Shown here: positions 1-4,602 of the stretch, in pieces
Layout of the letters: the number at the start of each line of letters is the position of its first letter
How positions within the stretch are numbered: the first letter of the stretch is position 1
Assembly: GCA_015904045.1 (NCBI GenBank)
Contig: JABMDG010000396.1
Coordinates: 1-6,479 of the forward strand
DNA: 6,479 nucleotides
Source of the DNA: Nitrospira sp.
Lineage (GTDB): Bacteria; Nitrospirota; Nitrospiria; Nitrospirales; Nitrospiraceae
Reading direction: 5' to 3'
Position numbers and translations under genes: made by a program
The notes under the pieces: generated by a model
Database searches by the model: none
The model's input: only the letters and a program-made list of their open reading frames with translations
What the model was told of the DNA's origin: nothing

Positions 1-125
1 GTCACATTTCCTTCCGTCGAAGCAACGATGATGGTTTTGCCCGAGGCCGACGGCCCGAATTCCTTACTTAAATCAACTTTGATCGTCAGCGTCGTGCCGT
101 CTACGGTCATCTCAACATTCTTCAT
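1..125 (-). CDS. Small conserved protein, N-terminal 41 residues only
   Basis: A reading frame starts at the ATG at 125 and runs off the window edge in frame. It is preceded by AAAGGA (133-138) seven bases away, and it begins MKNVEMTVDGTTLTIKVDLS, continuing through KEFGPSASGKTIIVASTEGNV. I recall similar short proteins of about 60 residues, with the same KNVEM start and a SGKTI(I)xAST(E)GN segment, as conserved hypotheticals in Nitrospirota and deltaproteobacterial genomes; this memory was not checked. The pattern is strand-rich and hydrophilic with no signal peptide, so it should be cytosolic. The gap from the PilZ stop is 41 bases, on the same strand, so it may belong to the same transcript. 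Function unknown. The SGKT here is not a full Walker A motif. Confidence 0.72.
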   Translation of the reverse strand, partial: MKNVEMTVDGTTLTIKVDLSKEFGPSASGKTIIVASTEGNV

Positions 126-166
126 TATCGAGTCCTTTCATCGCTGCGGGATCACCGTCTTATCGT

Positions 167-490
167 TCAACCATTTGCACTGTGCTTCAATCGTTCGAGC
201 AGCTGATCCAGTCGTTCGCGGTGAGGCGATTCCACCGAAATAAAACCCACCCCCACAAGATTGGGTCGGTTCCAGCGAATTCCCGCTCGCGCGATAAGAA
301 TCGGGGACTCTTCACCGGCTATATCAATACGCAACGAGATCTGCATACCGGCATAGACCTGCGCGTTTGCCTCGATGCGACAGCCCCCCTTCGACAAATC
401 CACGATCGTACCAGCCCATTCGTTTCGAGAAGAGCCAGACAGGACACTTTGAAACCTCACTGGAAAACGCTGATACCGGCGAAGATCCAT
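167..490 (-). CDS. Stand-alone PilZ domain protein (c-di-GMP receptor)
   Basis: A 107-aa protein made of a single PilZ domain. Both c-di-GMP-binding motifs are intact: RxxxR as R4-RYQ-R8 near the N-terminus and D/NxSxxG as D31-L-S33-KG-G36. The beta-barrel strands follow (QISLRIDIAG, ILIARAGIRW), ending in the family's typical LVGVGFISV at 78-86, then a C-terminal helix (RERLDQLLERLKH). It should be cytosolic and bind cyclic di-GMP, changing a partner that the sequence does not identify; single-domain PilZ proteins commonly act on motility, exopolysaccharide or transcription factors. The ATG at 490 is preceded by AAAGGG (497-502), which overlaps the upstream TGA stop, so translation is probably coupled to the exported-protein gene. 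No GGDEF or EAL enzyme is encoded in the window. Confidence 0.93.
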   Translation of the reverse strand: MDLRRYQRFPVRFQSVLSGSSRNEWAGTIVDLSKGGCRIEANAQVYAGMQISLRIDIAGEESPILIARAGIRWNRPNLVGVGFISVESPHRERLDQLLERLKHSANG

Positions 491-501
491 GGCTCGCCCT
501 T

Positions 502-915
502 TCAGTACCCTCGTCCGGTACCGCCACCACGGCCCATCCGGTCGAGCGGCAACGCTTCGTATCGCTGCTTTACATCAGGATGTTCGTTGAGATAGCGTTT
601 CACTGCCGCGTCATCGGCGAAGATGTCTCGGCTCCGCCCACGATAGTCCTCGAGCGTCAGGCCGTGCTTCGACAACAGCGCCGTCAGTTTCGCATTGATG
701 TCCGCACCCATCGCTTTCATCTGTTCCTGGGACGGCCGCTGCCCTTCGCCGAATCGCTCGCCTCCCTGGAAGTAATTCATCATCATCTCACCGATTTCAA
801 TGCGGGCATTCACGAATTTTTCCACCTCGGCCGGTTCCGCTGCCAGCCCCACCCCCACCAACAGTGTGCCTCCCACCGCCACGCCAAGGACATGCTTCAC
901 CAAACCGATTCCCAT
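502..915 (-). CDS. Small exported protein with Gly/Arg-rich tail, unknown function
   Basis: A 137-aa protein I do not recognise with certainty. It starts with a Sec-type signal peptide, MGIGLVKHVLGVAVGGTLLVGVGLAA, with likely cleavage near residues 25-26 and no lipobox Cys, so the mature form should be a soluble periplasmic or secreted protein. The mature part is helical: EVEKFVNARIEIGEMMMNYFQ (30-50), a polar linker, QEQMKAMGADINAKLTALLSKHG (64-85), then LTLEDYRGRSRDIF and DAAVKRYLNEHPDVKQRYEALP. The ending in HGLTLEDY followed by an acidic helix distantly recalls DUF4168-type periplasmic proteins, but I cannot confirm it. The tail GRGGGTGRGY is flexible and basic. There are no cysteines. 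The PilZ gene begins 11 bases after its stop, so the two are probably co-translated. Confidence 0.75.
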   Translation of the reverse strand: MGIGLVKHVLGVAVGGTLLVGVGLAAEPAEVEKFVNARIEIGEMMMNYFQGGERFGEGQRPSQEQMKAMGADINAKLTALLSKHGLTLEDYRGRSRDIFADDAAVKRYLNEHPDVKQRYEALPLDRMGRGGGTGRGY

Positions 916-990
916 GATTCCCCCCTTTGTTCCACGAACAAGACCGATCGCAGCTGAATCGAGCCTCAATATTAAACCGCCTGCTCAATG
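916..990. other. 75-base gap after the lipoprotein genes
   Basis: No gene fits here. On the minus strand there is a tiny inverted repeat, GTTC-GTG-GAAC, just before the ribosome binding site of the next gene, and an AT-rich TTTAATATTG stretch near 975. I see no T-tailed terminator and no clear promoter, although the AT-rich patch could be part of one. Whether the downstream genes share the lipoprotein transcript is open. Confidence 0.4.
920..928 (-). promoter_or_regulatory. Shine-Dalgarno that fixes the start of the small exported protein
   Basis: The minus strand reads AAAGGGGGG, then AATC and the ATG at 915. The frame is open further upstream to an ATG at 969, but that longer form would place 18 extra residues in front of the signal peptide and lacks a ribosome binding site of this quality. 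Confidence 0.65.
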
Positions 991-1554
991 CTACTCCACA
1001 GACTGGCCTTGCAAGAACAGGCTTTGCTCCATGGCACGGAAGAATTGCTGGTAGGGCACTGGATCTTCCACCGCACGCAGGTAATATTGGGCACTGGCGC
1101 GCACGACGAGTTGGGCGTCGTTCCGCTTGCGGACGGTCGCCGTGAACCGCACGAGATTGCTCCGGTGATGGAACGGCCCCCATGTGCGGTAATTGCGATT
1201 GAGCACGAGCAGCGCGTCTGGCCGATACAGCAAATAGCTCAGGTCGCCCCCATAAATCTGTTCGTTCTCGACATATTTTTTCCCGGACACGACACCCAGG
1301 TCTTCGTCGAGTACCTCCACCTTGAAGTCCAAGTCTTGCATGGTGGAGAGGATCGCGGCCAACATTCGCTGCCGATCCATGGTGTCAAAGGCCCTTGATT
1401 GGGCGGCGCGGATCTTGACCTGGCTGTCGTCGGAGAGCCAAATCTGCTCCCGCGAGTCCCATTGGTTGTCATGCCGTAGTTCGTAGGGCATCGGGCATCC
1501 CTGCAGCAGCAAACAGAGTAGTCCACCGAGCGCCAGCCCCAGGCGGCTCCCCAT
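991..1554 (-). CDS. Tandem paralogous lipoprotein C (unknown family)
   Basis: A 187-aa predicted lipoprotein, third of the paralogous set. The ATG at 1554 gives MGSRLGLALGGLLCLLLQGC, a textbook signal with LQGC lipobox and C20. An in-frame ATG at 1614 would make an ATGA overlap with gene B, but it adds 20 residues, several of them acidic, before the signal. I prefer 1554, though coupling at 1614 is a real alternative and neither start has a strong Shine-Dalgarno. The signature is RAAQSRAFDTMD at 49-60 and MQDLDF at 72-77, then LGVVSGKKY. The strand pattern LVRFTATVRKRNDAQLVVRAS (134-154) and EDPVPYQQFF (163-172) match paralog B. Between them this copy has an extra aromatic-rich segment, about 98-133 (YGGDLSYLLYRPD, NYRTWGPFHH), which has no counterpart in B. 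It is followed by a 75-base gap. Function unknown. Confidence 0.82.
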   Translation of the reverse strand: MGSRLGLALGGLLCLLLQGCPMPYELRHDNQWDSREQIWLSDDSQVKIRAAQSRAFDTMDRQRMLAAILSTMQDLDFKVEVLDEDLGVVSGKKYVENEQIYGGDLSYLLYRPDALLVLNRNYRTWGPFHHRSNLVRFTATVRKRNDAQLVVRASAQYYLRAVEDPVPYQQFFRAMEQSLFLQGQSVE

Positions 1555-1610
1555 TCCGGCAACCTGCCAATCATGCCTCTCTTCATTCACCACAGCGGCC
1601 CTTGCCCGGA

Positions 1611-2045
1611 TCATTGCTTGCCGACGAATAGTGATCGCTCCAGCGTGGCAAAGAAATTCTGATAGACCTTAGGGTCTTCGATGGGCTTGTTGTTATAGAT
1701 GGCGTTGGCGCGGATCGTCATCCGGCCCTCGGCTTCGGGCCGGACGGTGACGGTCACCCCCACGACATCGTAGAAGTTCGGTTCGGCAAAGCGCGCAGCC
1801 GTGACCAATCCCAAGGACTCATTGGCCCGCTCGATGATGAAGCCCAGGTCCTGCAAGGCAGCGATTACGCCGCGCATGGCCGTTTGTCGGTCTTTCACAT
1901 CGAAAGATCGAGTCTGCACGCTCCGGATCTTCATCTGCGCCTCGGTCGGGGCGAGCAGGTCCACGCTCGGCTGAGGTGCGGCGCAGCCTTGCGCAACAGC
2001 TAACAGAGCAGCAGCAAACATTCCGATCAGGTTCCCTTGTGTCAT
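1611..2045 (-). CDS. Tandem paralogous lipoprotein B (unknown family)
   Basis: A 144-aa predicted lipoprotein, the shortest and simplest member of the three-gene paralogous set, so it probably shows the core domain best. The signal peptide MTQGNLIGMFAAALLAVAQGC gives lipidated C21; the lipobox is AQGC, with Ala instead of Leu at -3, and the n-region has no basic residue. The signature is RSVQTRSFDVKD at 41-52, then LQDLGF at 64-69, then a helix/strand turn ending LGLVTAARF. The C-terminal half has the strand-like VTVTVRPEAEGRMTIRANAIY (97-117), then EDPKVYQNFF (123-132) and a last helix. The alternation looks like a small alpha/beta domain with an amphipathic C-terminal helix. That is inferred from the pattern only. 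The stop forms ATGA with a possible upstream start of lipoprotein C. Function unknown. Confidence 0.83.
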   Translation of the reverse strand: MTQGNLIGMFAAALLAVAQGCAAPQPSVDLLAPTEAQMKIRSVQTRSFDVKDRQTAMRGVIAALQDLGFIIERANESLGLVTAARFAEPNFYDVVGVTVTVRPEAEGRMTIRANAIYNNKPIEDPKVYQNFFATLERSLFVGKQ

Positions 2046-2050
2046 GATAG

Positions 2051-2054
2051 CCTC
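2051..2054 (-). promoter_or_regulatory. Shine-Dalgarno of lipoprotein B, overlapping the stop of A
   Basis: The minus strand reads TGAGG, in which the TGA stop of lipoprotein A (2055-2053) overlaps GAGG. Five bases separate it from the ATG at 2045. This decides the start of B: the frame stays open upstream to an ATG at 2189, but that stretch lies inside gene A and would destroy the lipoprotein signal. The overlap suggests coupled translation. Confidence 0.7.
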
Positions 2055-2655
2055 ACCGGCAGAGTGCAAACGGCTCCAAAAATACTGCTTTGGACAGTTT
2101 GGCGAAGAAGGTCTGATACAGCACGGGGTCGCGCAGCATTTCCATCCGCTGCTCGCCCGGTGGGATCGCCTGCCGGCCGGCAGACCCATTCCCTTTCCAA
2201 ATGACGCGGTAAAACACGACCCTGACTTCCTGGCGCGTGGCCTCAGGGTTGACAGGCTTGGTGATCAGCGTGGCAGCAATTTTTTGATGCAGATCCACGG
2301 GTATGACGATCGGAGGCTGCTGTGCCAGTATCAGCCCGGTACTCAGGAGAAACACGAGGAAGCGGGTGATGTCCTGACCATGTTCCCGGGCGCTTCGCTC
2401 CTTCGTTGCCCGCAAAAAGCCCACCTCCCGCACACTTTCCTCAACCTGAAACCCCAAATCTTGCAAGACGGCGGCCGACGCGGACAGTAGCTCGGCTTCG
2501 TCCCTTGTTTCAAAACCGCGGGTTTGCATGGCCCGGTTGGCGGCGCTCTCGGGGTTCAACTGGAACAACTCCTCTGGCTGCGTATGCGCGACACACCCCG
2601 CCATCTGACCCGCGAGAATCAGGCAACCCGCCGCCATGAGCCATCGCCGAATCAC
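2053..2655 (-). CDS. Tandem paralogous lipoprotein A (unknown family)
   Basis: A 200-aa predicted lipoprotein of unknown function, and the first of three divergent paralogs. I chose the GTG at 2655, which gives MIRRWLMAAGCLILAGQMAGC with a basic n-region and lipidated C21. GAGG (2666-2669) lies 10 bases upstream. A TTG at 2664 is in frame, but that same GAGG would then sit one base from it. The family signature spans residues 41-69: RAMQTRGFETRD, then VLQDLGF. The second shared motif, DPVLYQTFF, is at 176-184 near the C-terminus. This copy differs from its two neighbours by a strongly hydrophobic stretch at 99-120 (FLVFLLSTGLILAQQPP), long enough to be a membrane segment or a buried hairpin. 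Its stop is 7 bases before the next start and overlaps that gene's ribosome binding site. No catalytic motif was seen, so a structural or binding role is a guess. Confidence 0.8.
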   Translation of the reverse strand: MIRRWLMAAGCLILAGQMAGCVAHTQPEELFQLNPESAANRAMQTRGFETRDEAELLSASAAVLQDLGFQVEESVREVGFLRATKERSAREHGQDITRFLVFLLSTGLILAQQPPIVIPVDLHQKIAATLITKPVNPEATRQEVRVVFYRVIWKGNGSAGRQAIPPGEQRMEMLRDPVLYQTFFAKLSKAVFLEPFALCR

Positions 2656-2671
2656 CGTGCCCAAGCCTCAG

Positions 2672-3064
2672 CTAGAACTGTGTCGCGTTATAGGCAAAAT
2701 CGCGAACCTTTTTGTCTTCGTCATACTTGATGATGATTGTGAGGGTACGCTGCCGCTGCGAACTGGAACTGTCGCGTGCGGCGGCACCGAGGATGATGAT
2801 CCCGGCAAAGGATGACCTGGACGTGTCCACCCGATCGGTGGACACCTTGTCATAGATCCACACCTCGCGGCGCTTCTCATCCGTCGTGACGATGTTGGGA
2901 CTGCCGAGCAGTTCCGCGACCTGAGACGCCGGCATCCCGACTTTGACCTCACCCTGTACCTTTCCGACGGTCAGCCGATCTTCTTTGATTTCGGCCTGCC
3001 CGCCCACACATCCCGCTGTCGCCGCCACGAGGCACACACCCAATGCAATCCATGTCTGTTTCAT
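2672..3064 (-). CDS. BamE/SmpA-OmlA-like small lipoprotein
   Basis: A 130-aa lipoprotein. The signal peptide MKQTWIALGVCLVAATAGC ends in a lipobox with lipidated C19, so the mature protein is anchored in a membrane, probably the outer one (residue +2 is V, not the inner-membrane Asp). Residues about 36-73 carry the SmpA/OmlA pattern: a short strand, then VGMPASQVAELLGSPN, then a strand with EVWIYDK. A final strand pair, TLTIIIKYDEDKKVRDFAY, lies at 107-125. This is the BamE-like fold, which in BamE itself belongs to the outer-membrane protein assembly complex. Between the strands is a Gly/Ala/Ser-rich insert (84-104) with a hydrophobic FAGIIILGAAA stretch. BamE-like domains occur in many lipoproteins that are not BamE, so I do not give the bamE symbol. 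The gene heads a row of four lipoprotein genes, and the next start is 16 bases after its TAG stop. Confidence 0.82.
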   Translation of the reverse strand: MKQTWIALGVCLVAATAGCVGGQAEIKEDRLTVGKVQGEVKVGMPASQVAELLGSPNIVTTDEKRREVWIYDKVSTDRVDTSRSSFAGIIILGAAARDSSSSQRQRTLTIIIKYDEDKKVRDFAYNATQF

Positions 3065-3070
3065 CGGATT

Positions 3071-3078
3071 CCCTCCTC
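3071..3078 (-). promoter_or_regulatory. Strong Shine-Dalgarno of the BamE-like lipoprotein gene
   Basis: The minus strand reads GAGGAGGG followed by six bases and the ATG at 3064. It is the best ribosome binding site in the window. It fixes the start of the first lipoprotein and fits a first gene of an operon that is translated at a high rate. Confidence 0.75.
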
Positions 3079-3101
3079 GGAAATAATCAACACTCGTGTG
3101 C

Positions 3102-3138
3102 TGCAGACTCGCGTCTGCACCGATACCGTTTCACGGCA
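3102..3138 (-). other. Two adjacent short hairpins in the spacer
   Basis: Reading the minus strand, 3138-3124 can fold as GCCGT-GAA-ACGGT (stem of about 5-6 pairs, one G-U). Just after it, 3119-3102 folds as TGCAGAC-GCGA-GTCTGCA, a perfect 7-bp stem with a GNRA-type tetraloop. Neither is followed by a T tract, so this is not a standard intrinsic terminator. It could be a weak terminator or attenuator after the regulator gene, a 5'-UTR structure of the lipoprotein transcript, an operator palindrome, or chance. The inverted repeat is seen directly; its function is not known. Confidence 0.35.
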
Positions 3139-3147
3139 AAGAAATAC

Positions 3148-4602
3148 TCAGGATCCTTTCTCCTCCTGACCGTCGTCGTAGGGAGAGGGAATGCCGTAGC
3201 GCTTGCATTTTTCCCAGAGCGCCTTACGGGACAGCCCCAAGATTTTCGCGCCGGTCGTGCGGCTGCCCTCGACCCGTTCCAGCACGGAGACGATGTAGTC
3301 TTTTTCGAAGACTTCCCGTGCCTCAGCGAGCGTCGTCAACGGCCCATCGGCCTTCTTCTTGCCGCCGGTCAGGCCTTCGCTGCAAAAGCCGCACGACTCT
3401 TGCGGGATACCGCCGAGATAGGGACAGGACTGGAACCCGCAGAGATCCTCCGGCCGAATCGATCCCCGCTCGTGCCCGAGCGCCACTGCCCGTTCGACCA
3501 TGTTGACCAACTCACGCACGTTCCCCGGATAGGAATAACGGAGCAGCAGTTCGCGGGCCGGCGGGGAAAAGCCCTTCAGTTTTTTGTTGAGTTTTCCCGA
3601 GCAGGCATCGAGCACGTGCTCGGCGATTACCACAATGTCTTCTTGTCGTTCTCTCAGTGGAGGGACGATGACTTGCACGACATTGAGCCGATAGTAGAGA
3701 TCCTCACGGAACCGGCCTTGTGCCACCTCTTTGCGCAGATCTTTTTGCGTGGCGCACACCAGGCGGACGTCCGCGTCGATCGTATCATTCCCGCCTACGC
3801 GCTCAAACTTCCGCTCCTGCAAGACCCGCAGCAGTTTCACCTGAACCACCGGCGACAGTTCTCCGATTTCGTCGAGAAACAAGGTGCCCCGATGGGCCAG
3901 CTCGAAACGTCCCCGCCGCTGGCGCAGCGCACCGGTGAAGGCGCCTTTTTCATGACCGAACAACTCGGCCTCCAGCAATGTCTCCGGCAACGCCGCACAG
4001 CTGACTTTGATCAGCGGCTGATCCCGCCGCGGGCTGTTCTGATGGACTGCGTTGGCCACCAACTCTTTTCCCGTTCCACTCTCACCCAGAATCAGCACCG
4101 TCGAATCAGTGGCCGCCACGAGCTTGATTTTGTCCAGCACCCCGCGCATTCGGCTGTTCGCCCCCAAAATGCCGTTGAAGCTGAACTTGTCCTCTAAGGT
4201 CGCTTTCAGATCCTGATTCTCTCGGCGCAAGGTGACGACGCGGGCAACCCGTTCGACGATCAGCAGCAGTTCATCCATCTGAAACGGCTTGGTCAGGTAA
4301 TCCACAGCGCCCAACTTCATCGCACCCACCGCGGTTTCCACCGACCCATGCGCCGTAATCACGATCACGTCCGTATCCGGGGATCTGTCTTTCGCCGCTT
4401 TAAGCACGGTCAATCCGTCGGCTCCGGGCAATCGCAGGTCGGTGATGACCAAGTCGAACGTGTGCTTCCAAATGGCCTCCACGCCTTCGGTGCCGGACCC
4501 CGCCGCGTACACATCGTAGCCAACGGCCTCCAGCGCATCCACCATCGAAAGCCGCATCAACGGCTCGTCATCCACTAAGAGGATGGACAGTCCCTTCATC
4601 AT
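3148..4602 (-). CDS. Sigma-54-dependent response regulator, NtrC family
   Basis: This is an enhancer-binding activator of sigma-54 RNA polymerase, 484 aa, a normal length for the family. The receiver domain (about 5-120) has the acidic pair D11/D12, phosphoacceptor D55, T83 and K105. The AAA+ domain (about 143-375) has Walker A GESGTGKE (173-180), the sigma-54 contact loop GAFTGA (220-225), Walker B LFLDEI (241-246) and the arginine-finger region FREDLYYRL (298-306). The Fis-type helix-turn-helix lies at about 448-470 ([21 protein letters not shown]). All key residues are intact, so it should be active. Two consecutive ATG codons start the gene. GGAG at 4608-4611 lies 5 bases before the first and 8 before the second, so either may be used. 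The gene overlaps the kinase stop by ATGA. The oddity is the linker before the HTH, which carries C388, C393, C404 and C407. The target genes are unknown. The adjacent lipoprotein genes are candidates by position only. Confidence 0.97.
   Translation of the reverse strand: MMKGLSILLVDDEPLMRLSMVDALEAVGYDVYAAGSGTEGVEAIWKHTFDLVITDLRLPGADGLTVLKAAKDRSPDTDVIVITAHGSVETAVGAMKLGAVDYLTKPFQMDELLLIVERVARVVTLRRENQDLKATLEDKFSFNGILGANSRMRGVLDKIKLVAATDSTVLILGESGTGKELVANAVHQNSPRRDQPLIKVSCAALPETLLEAELFGHEKGAFTGALRQRRGRFELAHRGTLFLDEIGELSPVVQVKLLRVLQERKFERVGGNDTIDADVRLVCATQKDLRKEVAQGRFREDLYYRLNVVQVIVPPLRERQEDIVVIAEHVLDACSGKLNKKLKGFSPPARELLLRYSYPGNVRELVNMVERAVALGHERGSIRPEDLCGFQSCPYLGGIPQESCGFCSEGLTGGKKKADGPLTTLAEAREVFEKDYIVSVLERVEGSRTTGAKILGLSRKALWEKCKRYGIPSPYDDGQEEKGS

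Larger units (their letters stand above)
3065..3147. other. 83-base spacer between the regulator and the lipoprotein genes
   Basis: This is one of the two largest non-coding gaps in the window and the likeliest place for a promoter of the lipoprotein cluster. On the minus strand it holds two short hairpins and then the strong Shine-Dalgarno of the BamE-like gene. I could not pick a convincing -35/-10 pair. By eye there is no GG-N10-GC sigma-54 element. Read-through from the two-component genes is therefore also possible. Confidence 0.5.

Noticed and set aside
22..30. Possible nucleotide-binding SGKT in the small partial protein
   Set aside because: The residues before it (GPSASGKT) do not form a proper Walker A within a P-loop fold, and the protein seems too short for one.
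182..957. Overlapping plus-strand frames of 137 and 196 codons
   Set aside because: They are antisense to the PilZ and exported-protein genes, both of which have good ribosome binding sites and recognisable motifs or signals.
2046..2189. Longer start of lipoprotein B at 2189
   Set aside because: The extension would lie within gene A, is Cys/Arg/Pro-rich like an out-of-frame translation, and would bury the lipoprotein signal. The ATG at 2045 has its own Shine-Dalgarno.
2044..2490. A 148-codon open frame on the plus strand
   Set aside because: Antisense to lipoprotein A, which has a signal peptide and paralogs on the other strand. No sign of a real protein in the antisense translation.
2656..2664. 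TTG start of lipoprotein A at 2664
   Set aside because: The only Shine-Dalgarno-like GAGG would sit one base from the TTG. The GTG at 2655 has a workable 10-base spacing and gives a standard MIRR signal start.
3065..3147. Sigma-54 promoter expected from the adjacent NtrC-type regulator
   Set aside because: Reading the minus strand by eye, I found no GG-N10-GC arrangement here or in the 916-990 gap, so no such site is annotated.
3043..4197. A 384-codon open frame on the plus strand
   Set aside because: It lies antisense to the response regulator, whose receiver, AAA+ and HTH motifs are unambiguous. High GC with strong codon bias commonly leaves such a shadow frame, and its translation shows no domain or signal I recognise.
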